DNA from: Gammaproteobacteria bacterium
GTDB lineage: Bacteria; Pseudomonadota; Gammaproteobacteria; Thiohalobacterales; Thiohalobacteraceae
Length of the DNA stretch: 6,052 nucleotides
Assembly (NCBI GenBank): GCA_016214925.1
Contig: JACRMO010000245.1
Coordinates: forward strand, 1 to 6,052
Reading direction: 5' to 3'
In this document: positions 1 to 5,036 of the stretch, one piece after another
Layout: every line of letters begins with the position of its first letter
How positions within the stretch are numbered: the first letter of the stretch is position 1
Position numbers and translations under genes: made by a program
The notes under the pieces: generated by a model
Told to the model about the DNA's origin: nothing
Seen by the model: the letters and a program-made list of their open reading frames with translations, nothing else
The model's database searches: none

Positions 1-324
1 AAAGACCAGGAGCCCCAGGGCGCCCAGGCCCATCTGCATGGTCATGGTGATGAGCCCCAGGCCCACGGTGGCCCACCACAACAGGAAATAGGGGTTGGCC
101 AGGCTGAGCAGCACGGGCTCGCTGCCGGGGGCGCCCAGGGTACAGAGGCGGATGCCCTCGCTGGGTGTGCCGGGCCAGGAGGTGAAGCGCAGAATGCCCA
201 CCACCACCGCCGCGCGCAATTCGGGTTCACTCGCTTCGAGGGCCCATGCAACTGGTGCAGCCAGCAGCAGGTGACAGAGCAAGGCCAATGCGACGAGGAT
301 ACGGCCGGGCTTGGGGTGACGCAT
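1..324 (-). CDS. Partial chimeric ORF: YfiR-like N-terminus joined to a LysE-type membrane segment
   Basis: The minus-strand frame is open from ATG at 324 to the window edge (108 codons, no stop). Residues 1-28 form a signal peptide (MRHPKPGR, then a Leu/Ala-rich core ending AWA). Residues 29-65 read like the start of the YfiR/DUF4154 periplasmic domain: AAVVVGILRFTSWP followed by IRLCTLG, matching the family pattern of a helix ending in a Trp-Pro and then a Leu-Cys-x-x-Gly strand. YfiR is known as a periplasmic inhibitor of the diguanylate cyclase YfiN. From about residue 72 the text changes to LSLANPYFLLWWATVG and a hydrophobic stretch, which is the core NP-x-x-x-x-WW region of LysE-family amino-acid exporters, not YfiR. 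The join is in frame near plus-strand 105-115. An in-frame ATG at 342, directly after a TAG, is an alternative start; neither start has a clear SD. It is a real fusion, a deletion product or an assembly chimera. Family calls are from motif recognition only. Confidence 0.6.
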   Translation of the reverse strand, partial: MRHPKPGRILVALALLCHLLLAAPVAWALEASEPELRAAVVVGILRFTSWPGTPSEGIRLCTLGAPGSEPVLLSLANPYFLLWWATVGLGLITMTMQMGLGALGLLVF

Positions 325-505
325 GCATGGTGAAGCGGTCATCTACGACGCGACCCCGGGCTCATTGTTGTTGGGTGGAGAACGCTGGGTTAGCTGTAGG
401 CATCCACAAAGGAATTTCTCCTCTGATCGAATATGGACGACGGATTTCGATTCTGCAAGTTCTTACCTAGGGTTAGACGCAGGTAGCAGGGCGGGTTAAT
501 AAGCG

Positions 506-538
506 TGTCTAGACAGGCGCCGGGGGCGGACGTATAAA
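506..538 (+). promoter_or_regulatory. Sigma70-like promoter with a palindrome over the -35 box
   Basis: TAGACA (510-515), a 17-base spacer, then TATAAA (533-538): each box differs from the sigma70 consensus at one base and the spacing is optimal. Transcription would start near 545, leaving a leader of about 75 bases before the receiver gene at 620. The perfect palindrome TGTCTAGACA (506-515) contains the -35 box, and two more bases pair on each side after one mismatch (GC at 503-504 with GC at 517-518), so a dimeric regulator could bind here and block or modulate initiation. The regulator is unknown. The rest of 325-505 shows no other strong signal; a promoter for the minus-strand gene should lie there but I see only weak candidates. 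Confidence 0.55.
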
Positions 539-619
539 GGACACATAAGCAAAATATGAAATGGGCCGCCGCACCCGCACGATAACAATACCGGCGTAAG
601 GTCCTGGGAGGAAATTCCA

Positions 620-1321
620 ATGAGCATTCAAACCGCGCTCGTGGTCGACGACTCGCGTTCCGCACGGTACATCCTGCAACGGTTGTTGGAACGTCAGCAT
701 ATCCATGTCGAAGGGGTCGACTCCGCCGAGGAGGCTTTGGCCTACCTGCGCGAAGTCCGCCCCGACGTGGTGTTCATGGACGACATGCTGCCCGGCATGG
801 ATGGGCAAGAGGCCATCGAACGCCTGGCGGCCAACCCGGTCACGGCCAACATCCCCATCGTCATGTACACCGGCCGCGACTACGTCTCGGATTCACCACC
901 GCCGCAACGCCGTGGCGTGGTCGGCGTGCTCAGCAAACCCTTCGCGCCGCAGGATGTCGATGCGCTGCTCGCCAAGTTGGGCGGAACCGTTGCACCGCCA
1001 GTTACGGCGCGCTTGGTTCGCAAGCCCACGCTCGTGCCCACGCATCCCGAATCTGCGCCGGTCACTTCCAAGGAAGTAGTGTCAGCTCCGATGCCGGACG
1101 ATCTTGCGCGCTACGTGGCCGCGGCGGTCGCCACGGAGATGAATACACTGCGCACACACCTGACCGAGTTGGTGAAAGCGGAATCGCGCTTGGCCGTGGA
1201 GCAAGTCATCGGCGAGTTGCTGGAAGATCAAGTGCGCGCACAGATCGAACATCACGAAAGCGGATGGCGACACGCGTTGGATGGCGTACGCCAGGAGCAG
1301 AACAAATTTCAGGAGCGCTGA
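620..1321 (+). CDS. Response regulator: CheY-like receiver with a helical C-terminal extension
   Basis: 233 aa. SD GGGAGGAAA (606-614) precedes the ATG. Residues 1-121 form a complete receiver domain: acidic pocket D10/D11 (LVVDD), phospho-acceptor D54 (FMDDMLPGMDG), switch T84 (VMYTG) and K106 (LSKPF), so it should accept a phosphoryl group from a histidine kinase. Residues 122-160 are a Pro/Ser/Thr/Val-rich linker. Residues 160-233 are predicted helical and coiled-coil-like (ARYVAAAVATEMNTLRTHL onward, then EDQVRAQIEHH) with no recognisable DNA-binding or enzymatic output domain. No kinase partner is encoded in the window. The TGA at 1319-1321 is followed at once by the next ORF in the same frame, and the coiled-coil character continues across it, so the native product may be longer in relatives or by readthrough. 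Receiver assignment is firm; the output function is unknown. Confidence 0.9.
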   Translation: MSIQTALVVDDSRSARYILQRLLERQHIHVEGVDSAEEALAYLREVRPDVVFMDDMLPGMDGQEAIERLAANPVTANIPIVMYTGRDYVSDSPPPQRRGVVGVLSKPFAPQDVDALLAKLGGTVAPPVTARLVRKPTLVPTHPESAPVTSKEVVSAPMPDDLARYVAAAVATEMNTLRTHLTELVKAESRLAVEQVIGELLEDQVRAQIEHHESGWRHALDGVRQEQNKFQER

Positions 1322-1324
1322 TTG
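1311..1324 (+). promoter_or_regulatory. SD and TTG start at the receiver / membrane-protein junction
   Basis: AGGAG (1311-1315) lies inside the last codons of the receiver gene, six bases before TTG (1322-1324), with TGA (1319-1321) in between. The SD and its spacing make TTG a credible start and would allow a terminating ribosome to reinitiate, coupling the two products. Confidence 0.55.
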
Positions 1325-1669
1325 GAACAACGCGTGTCGCGCCTGCTGGAAATTCTGGAGCTGCGCCTGAAGCGACGCATGGATGTATTGCAGAAGACAC
1401 TGAACGAACGCATCGAGAACAGCGGCCTCGGCCCGCTGCAACGTACACAAGTGACGCATATCGCACGCACAACTGCGACCGAGGCCGCGCAACGTCCCGC
1501 CCGTCAAGCGGCGCGGCACGCCGCGGCTGAGTTGATGCGCACCGATTTCAACGCCCTGAGTCTGCGCGTGGAACGGCTGCGGCGGCGGTACAGTGCGGTG
1601 GTTGCGTCGGCAGTGATTGCGGTGTTTGCGGCGGTGGTTTTGGGGTATTTGGTGGGAACGATGGGGTGA
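1322..1669 (+). CDS. Coiled-coil protein with a C-terminal membrane anchor
   Basis: 115 aa from TTG. Residues 1-33 are a heptad-like charged helix (EQRVSRLLEILELRLKRRM). Residues 45-90 are a second Ala/Arg-rich helix (ARTTATEAAQRPARQAARHA). Residues 91-112 form one hydrophobic segment (SAVVASAVIAVFAAVVLGYL) with only a few residues after it. The cluster RLRRRY just before the helix suggests the N-terminal part is in the cytoplasm and the protein is tail-anchored. I recognise no named family. It starts on the base after the receiver gene's stop, in the same frame, so it is either a co-translated partner that brings the receiver to the membrane by coiled-coil pairing, or the detached C-terminal half of a single receiver-coiled-coil-membrane protein broken by a nonsense TGA. 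The good SD favours translation as a separate chain. Confidence 0.65.
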   Translation: MEQRVSRLLEILELRLKRRMDVLQKTLNERIENSGLGPLQRTQVTHIARTTATEAAQRPARQAARHAAAELMRTDFNALSLRVERLRRRYSAVVASAVIAVFAAVVLGYLVGTMG

Positions 1670-1781
1670 GCCGATGGGGTTTTCCACAGGCGTTGTTGTA
1701 GCCAACTTAAGGAAACGCTGGATAATTCATGGTCGGTCTTCGTCCTGTTGTGCCGACATTCGCTACGCGGCTCCCAATAGA

Positions 1782-1797
1782 GTCACGCGCGTGTCAC
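1782..1797. repeat. Short palindrome with flanking direct repeat upstream of the methyltransferase gene
   Basis: CACGCGCGTG (1784-1793) is a perfect 10-base palindrome, and GTCAC occurs at 1782-1786 and again at 1793-1797. It sits about 60 bases before the methyltransferase start, where an operator could be. Short GC-rich palindromes also arise by chance, so this is only a candidate. The gap 1670-1855 shows no convincing terminator. Confidence 0.2.
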
Positions 1798-1855
1798 ATC
1801 GGTTGAGCTAGAATTCCCGTTACGACTATGTGTTCCCTTGAACGGGGTGTGCAGC

Positions 1856-2641
1856 ATGGGCAGTTTCGCAGCGGAATATCTACGCCTTCTCGGCGTGCGC
1901 GGATTGGTCAGCGCCGCAACGGCCAAGCTCCGGCACCAGCCGGTGATGTTCCGGGTGCGCCGCCCGGGTCTCAAGCATGAATTCTTCGTGCGCATTCCCT
2001 CCTCTGACGTCCTCACGTATCGGCAAGTTTTTGCCGAGCGGGAATACGCATTCGATGTCCGCCGACCGCCGCGGGTCATTATCGATGCCGGCGCCAACGT
2101 CGGCCTGACATCGATCTTCTTCGCCAACCAGTATCCCGATGCGCGGATCATCGCCATCGAGCCGGAACCGTTCAATTACGCGATGCTCGTAAAGAACGTT
2201 GCGCCCTATCCCAACGTGACTCCCGTACAAGGCGCGATTTGGAGCGCGAACATAGACATCGACCTGTTCGACCCGGGTGCCGGTCATTGGGGGTATGTGA
2301 CGCGGCAGGCCGATGACAATGCGGCAGGCACCTGGTGCCAGAAGGTGCATGGCTTCACGCTCGACCGGCTCATGCAGGATTTCGCGCTTGAACACATCGA
2401 CGTACTGAAGATGGATATCGAGGGCGCGGAACGGGATGTGCTCGAAGATCCATCCGCCTGGATCGACCGCGTCGACGCCATCATCGTCGAGCTCCACGAC
2501 CGCATCAGGACCGGGTGTCAGCAAGCATTCGCGAGTGCCACCGTAGCCTTCGGTGAGCGCTGGCATCAGGGAGAACTCGAGTTCGTGGCCAGGCGCGCGG
2601 CGGCGCTCATACACAAATCCGGCACGGATTTGCTTTCTTAA
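1856..2641 (+). CDS. FkbM-family SAM-dependent methyltransferase
   Basis: 261 aa from ATG 1856, about the usual size for the family. The SAM-binding motif I is VIIDAGANVGLTS (74-86), with the acidic strand-end IAIEPEPFNY (99-108) that normally holds the ribose. The FkbM hallmark IDVLKMDIEGAE (181-192) is intact, followed by the strand VDAIIVELHD (206-215). The family transfers methyl groups from SAM to hydroxyls of sugars, polyketides or other small molecules, often in polysaccharide or glycan decoration. The true acceptor is not visible and no glycosyltransferases flank it here. The frame is open back to TTG 1838, but that codon has no SD, whereas ATG 1856 has a weak GGGG (1843-1846) at reasonable spacing. 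It stands alone, with more than 180 bases upstream and about 260 downstream without a gene. Family call is firm, start moderately sure. Confidence 0.88.
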   Translation: MGSFAAEYLRLLGVRGLVSAATAKLRHQPVMFRVRRPGLKHEFFVRIPSSDVLTYRQVFAEREYAFDVRRPPRVIIDAGANVGLTSIFFANQYPDARIIAIEPEPFNYAMLVKNVAPYPNVTPVQGAIWSANIDIDLFDPGAGHWGYVTRQADDNAAGTWCQKVHGFTLDRLMQDFALEHIDVLKMDIEGAERDVLEDPSAWIDRVDAIIVELHDRIRTGCQQAFASATVAFGERWHQGELEFVARRAAALIHKSGTDLLS

Positions 2642-2731
2642 CTGCAGCATCCAGTCATGAGCCGGTCAGCCCGTGCTGATTTGTAGGCATCGGCTTACGC
2701 CCCGACGGTTCATTCATGCGCTTGTGAGCTA

Positions 2732-2747
2732 TGGTGCGCAAACAGCA
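2732..2747 (+). promoter_or_regulatory. Possible sigma54 (-24/-12) promoter
   Basis: TGGTGCGCAAACAGCA keeps the invariant GG and GC with exactly ten bases between them and matches the TGGCACG-N4-TTGCW consensus at eight of twelve defined positions. It lies about 150 bases before the PEP-CTERM-type gene, and in exosortase-bearing bacteria such genes are often under RpoN/PrsR control. The mismatches (TG for CA, CA for TT) and the long leader keep this weak. The rest of 2642-2900 shows no other clear element apart from a 5-bp hairpin (2666-2679), too short to call a terminator. Confidence 0.25.
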
Positions 2748-2900
2748 TAATTACAGCTAAATAAGCCTCGCCGGCCTCCTGGGATAGGGTCAGTACTCGG
2801 TGATCAAGGATAGGTGGCCCGTCAGGGGAAGTGTGGGTCTTATGGTACCCCTCAGTCTCTGGCTCCGATTTCAATAACCAAGAACGTATAGGAGTCTTCC

Positions 2901-3590
2901 GTGTATACCCAACAACGCAAACTCGTTGCGGCCGTGTCGTTGTGCGCGACGCTGGCCATGCCAGGCCTTTCCTTTGGCGCCCTGATCGATCGCGGCGCGG
3001 GCCTGATCTACGACACCGATCTGAACATCACCTGGTTGGCGGATGCCAACTACGCACTGACGAGCGGTTACGACCAACAAGACTTCGCTGACGGGCTGAT
3101 GACCTGGTCTTATGCGATGGCCTGGGCTGATCAGCTTGTTTATGGTGGGTTTAGCGATTGGCGCTTGCCGACTACGCTACAACCGGACGCAACCTGCGCA
3201 AACCAGTACTCCTTTGGATCTGGTGGCTGGAATTGCACTGGCAGCGAGATGGGGCATTTGTTTTATAACGAACTCGGCGGCGTGAGCACTTCCTACAGTA
3301 TCGTAGATGTCCACAACGCCAACTACAGCCTGTTTAGCAACCTCACGAATGACCAATATTGGTCTTCCACAACGAACGCCACTTATACCGGTTACGCCTG
3401 GGAATTCAACTTCGGCGGCGGCAATCAGTATATCAACAACAAAGCAGGTGCTCTTCGTGCTATGGCAGTTCACGCTGGCGACATTGGCGCGCCCGCTCCC
3501 GCCGCCGTTCCCGTTCCCGCTGCTGCATGGTTGTTCGGTAGCGGTCTGTTGGGTCTGACCGGCATGAGCCGCAAGCGCCGACGTTGCTGA
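2901..3590 (+). CDS. Secreted DUF1566 protein with VPxPA-type PEP-CTERM sorting tail
   Basis: 229 aa from GTG, placed by AGGAG (2890-2894) six bases upstream. Residues 1-27 are a Sec signal peptide (basic RK, hydrophobic core, SFGA end). Residues 28-192 fit the DUF1566 (Lcl-like) fold by its landmarks: DTDLNITWLADAN (38-50), FSDWRLPT (84-91), DQYWSSTTN (151-159) and a final LRAMAVH (185-191). Cysteines at 99 and 112 could form a disulfide. After an Ala/Pro linker comes the sorting signal VPVPAAAWLFGSGLLGL (203-219) and a basic end MSRKRRRC, the tripartite arrangement of PEP-CTERM variants of the VPLPA class. Known biology of the class: an exosortase in the inner membrane recognises and removes the tail, and the protein goes to the surface or matrix. 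The substrate of the DUF1566 domain is unknown. No exosortase is in the window. Confidence 0.88.
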   Translation: MYTQQRKLVAAVSLCATLAMPGLSFGALIDRGAGLIYDTDLNITWLADANYALTSGYDQQDFADGLMTWSYAMAWADQLVYGGFSDWRLPTTLQPDATCANQYSFGSGGWNCTGSEMGHLFYNELGGVSTSYSIVDVHNANYSLFSNLTNDQYWSSTTNATYTGYAWEFNFGGGNQYINNKAGALRAMAVHAGDIGAPAPAAVPVPAAAWLFGSGLLGLTGMSRKRRRC

Positions 3591-3611
3591 TTCGAGTGCT
3601 TCGGTCCTTTG

Positions 3612-3644
3612 AGGCGGCAGGGGAAGGAATCCCCTGCCGCCTTT
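3612..3644 (+). terminator. Strong hairpin terminator after the PEP-CTERM-type gene
   Basis: A perfect 13-bp stem pairs 3612-3624 (AGGCGGCAGGGGA) with 3630-3642, loop AGGAA, ending in a run of three T (3642-3644). It starts 21 bases after the stop codon at 3590. The stem is very stable but the T tract is short, so it may act as a terminator or as an mRNA 3' end stabiliser. Confidence 0.7.
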
Positions 3645-3695
3645 GAGAAGAGCCTTCCGTAATTCCACCCCTTTCTTTGTCACGACCGACCGGTA

Positions 3696-3724
3696 TTGGC
3701 CGATCTCGGCTATAGCGGTATTCT
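3696..3724 (+). promoter_or_regulatory. Sigma70-like promoter for the GFA-family gene
   Basis: TTGGCC (3696-3701), a 17-base spacer and TATTCT (3719-3724) each match four of six consensus bases. It is the best candidate between the upstream terminator and the gene at 3853 and would give a leader of about 120 bases. Confidence 0.35.
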
Positions 3725-3852
3725 GAAACCTGCTTTCACCCCAGGTATGCTCTCGGTCGAAACCGGGCTGAAGCGGTTTCCGCAATTACGTATTGAAGAA
3801 CAGCAGGAATTGGCCGAGGTTTGCCTGCATCGATTGTCGCAAGGAGTTCGAT

Positions 3853-4245
3853 ATGCCCCCATTGACCGGCAGTTGCGCCTGCGGCGCGGTGCGTTACAGC
3901 ATTACGACCGAACCAGCTTTTTCATTCCACTGCCAATGCCACCAATGTCAGCGCGCGAGCGGCACGGGGCATGCATCTCTGTTCGTCGTACCCAAGAATT
4001 CGGTGTCCGTCGAAGGCGAGGTGAAGTTCTATGCCCAGACCGCCGACGATGGCGCGACCATCAGCCGTGGGTTCTGCCCGCATTGTGGCAGTCCGGTGCT
4101 GGGTAAGTCGACGGGCTATCCGGATGTCCTGATGATTACCGCTGCCAGCCTTGATGAACCGGCGTTGTTCAAGCCGCAGAAGGTCGTGTTCAGCGCCAGT
4201 GGTCAGGCTTGGGATTATGTCGATCCGGCGTTGCCGATGGCCTGA
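3853..4245 (+). CDS. GFA/CENP-V-fold zinc-binding protein (glutathione-dependent formaldehyde-activating family)
   Basis: 130 aa from ATG 3853, set by a very good SD AAGGAG (3841-3846) six bases upstream; the frame is open further back to 3793 but that start has no support. The seven conserved zinc-site cysteines are present: C8 and C10 (GSCACGAVRY), C27, C29 and C32 (HCQCHQCQRASG), C75 and C78 (FCPHCGSPV). In this fold one zinc is structural and the other is thought to serve glutathione or thiol adducts; the founding member Gfa speeds S-hydroxymethylglutathione formation from formaldehyde, but most relatives have unproven functions and formaldehyde should not be assumed. Length is typical for short members. 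No formaldehyde or glutathione pathway genes adjoin it. A decayed fragment resembling its C75-C78 region lies at 4801-4838. Confidence 0.9.
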   Translation: MPPLTGSCACGAVRYSITTEPAFSFHCQCHQCQRASGTGHASLFVVPKNSVSVEGEVKFYAQTADDGATISRGFCPHCGSPVLGKSTGYPDVLMITAASLDEPALFKPQKVVFSASGQAWDYVDPALPMA

Positions 4246-4362
4246 AGCTCATCGCCATGTTCGCTGACGCCGTGTATGTTCTTCATGTATTCAGGTCAGA
4301 GAGGGATGGACGCTAAGTATTATGAAGAATTTCCCCCGGCCTCGGATTCGTGCTGTGCCGCC

Positions 4363-4379
4363 AAAGGAGAAGAGTCTTG
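4363..4379 (+). promoter_or_regulatory. SD that sets a TTG start for the CZB gene
   Basis: AAAGGAGA (4363-4370) is followed after six bases by TTG (4377-4379). The upstream in-frame GTG at 4350 has no SD, so the TTG is preferred. Confidence 0.6.
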
Positions 4380-4796
4380 CAGAGTGTCTCGTCCAAGGAA
4401 TTTGAGAAAATATTAAGCATCGTCGATGAGGCCTTGTTGAACCACACCAAATGGTACGACGATTTGGTGCGCAGGCTGTTGTGCCATTTGCCGTTGCCTG
4501 ACTCTGTCATGGCCAAGGATGCATGCCATCACTGCGCCTTTGGTGTTTGGTTCTATGGCATGGGCGATGCCTATGTTGGAAAATTGCCGGCCTTCCTGAG
4601 AATCGGGGAGCTGCACAAGGCCATGCACGACAGTGCGCGGGAAGTCTGTCAGAAAATCAAGGCAACCGGGTCTGCGCCGGAACCGGACTACGACTCCTTC
4701 CAGAATAATATGCTGCAATTTCGTCAAGAGCTGGATAGCTTCAAACGCAAGATTGTCCATACGCTCGAAAGTATGGACTCCCCAGAAAATCCGTGA
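4377..4796 (+). CDS. Stand-alone CZB (chemoreceptor zinc-binding) domain protein
   Basis: 139 aa from TTG. The CZB landmarks occur in order: H23 in LNHTKWYDDL, C53 in CHHCAFGVWFYG, then H80 and H84 in LHKAMHDSA. These correspond to the 3-His/1-Cys zinc site described for CZB domains of chemoreceptors and of the diguanylate cyclase DgcZ, with nearly the same numbering. CZB domains sense zinc and, in some chemoreceptors, hypochlorite through the cysteine. Here there is no attached GGDEF, PAS or methyl-accepting region: residues 100-139 are only a final helix (FRQELDSFKRKIVHTLESM) typical of the CZB bundle. C50 and H51/H52 next to the ligand C53 are extra potential metal or redox residues. It is cytoplasmic, with no signal peptide or membrane segment. 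It may act in trans on a cyclase or receptor elsewhere. No partner is adjacent except the sensor gene 240 bases downstream. Confidence 0.85.
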   Translation: MQSVSSKEFEKILSIVDEALLNHTKWYDDLVRRLLCHLPLPDSVMAKDACHHCAFGVWFYGMGDAYVGKLPAFLRIGELHKAMHDSAREVCQKIKATGSAPEPDYDSFQNNMLQFRQELDSFKRKIVHTLESMDSPENP

Positions 4797-4800
4797 CGGA

Positions 4801-4838
4801 AGCCGTGGGTTTTGCCCGACTGTGGCAGTCCGCTGTTG
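4801..4838 (+). pseudogene. Frameshifted scrap of a second GFA-family gene
   Basis: Starting four bases after the CZB stop, this stretch aligns with 4063-4101 of the GFA-family gene at 34 of 39 columns, including one deleted base. In one frame it reads SRGFCP and, after the frameshift, DCGSPLL, which together rebuild the SRGFCPHCGSPVL zinc-site region of the intact gene. No start, N-terminal half or longer match is visible on either side. It looks like the remains of a tandem or related GFA copy interrupted or replaced around the CZB gene. The following 4839-5036 holds no gene I can support. Confidence 0.5.
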
Positions 4839-4982
4839 TCAGCCGCCTGGCCGAAATCTAATTCTTTGAAAACAACATGTTGTGGAATGCCATTGGACGG
4901 CGATCCCATGGCTTCGACATGCCCGCCCCGCCTACCAATGTTGGGCTCAAGTCAGCCATAGGTTAAACCGATAATAGCGATA

Positions 4983-5001
4983 GACCCCGGTTTCTGGGGT
5001 C
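4983..5001 (+). other. Small hairpin in the leader of the TupA-like sensor gene
   Basis: GACCCC (4983-4988) pairs perfectly with GGGGTC (4996-5001) around a seven-base loop; two further pairs (one G-T) can shrink the loop to TTT. No T tract follows, so it is unlikely to be a classic terminator. It ends 35 bases before the ATG and could be a leader element or a stop for stray upstream transcripts. Confidence 0.3.
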
Positions 5002-5036
5002 GCAATCACAATTCGAAAGGTTCTCGGGAGGAGGGC

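Noticed and set aside
246..470. 74-aa plus-strand ORF in the divergent intergenic region
   Set aside because: It begins antisense to the YfiR-like signal peptide, has no SD and no familiar motif.
1082..1705. Minus-strand frame of 207 aa, rich in His, Arg and Gln
   Set aside because: It is antisense to the receiver and coiled-coil genes, with composition typical of a shadow and no SD.
1880..2650. Long minus-strand frame (256 aa)
   Set aside because: It is antisense to the FkbM gene, whose motifs are clear; the reverse frame has none.
2666..2682. Hairpin TCAGC-CCGT-GCTGA followed by TTT after the FkbM gene
   Set aside because: A five-bp stem with three T is too weak to call a terminator.
2642..2900. 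Possible cyclic-di-GMP riboswitch in the leader of the DUF1566 gene
   Set aside because: I looked for the conserved GEMM core elements because of the signalling context and did not find them.
3696..4106. Plus-strand frame of 136 aa starting before the GFA gene
   Set aside because: The first 50 residues look plausible, but there is no SD, the start overlaps the candidate promoter, and the second half is an out-of-frame Arg/Pro-rich reading of the GFA gene.
4306..4416. 36-aa ORF with DSCCAAKGEESC before the CZB gene
   Set aside because: The purine-rich stretch is too close to its ATG, it overlaps the CZB start in another frame, and its cysteines arise from the CZB SD region.
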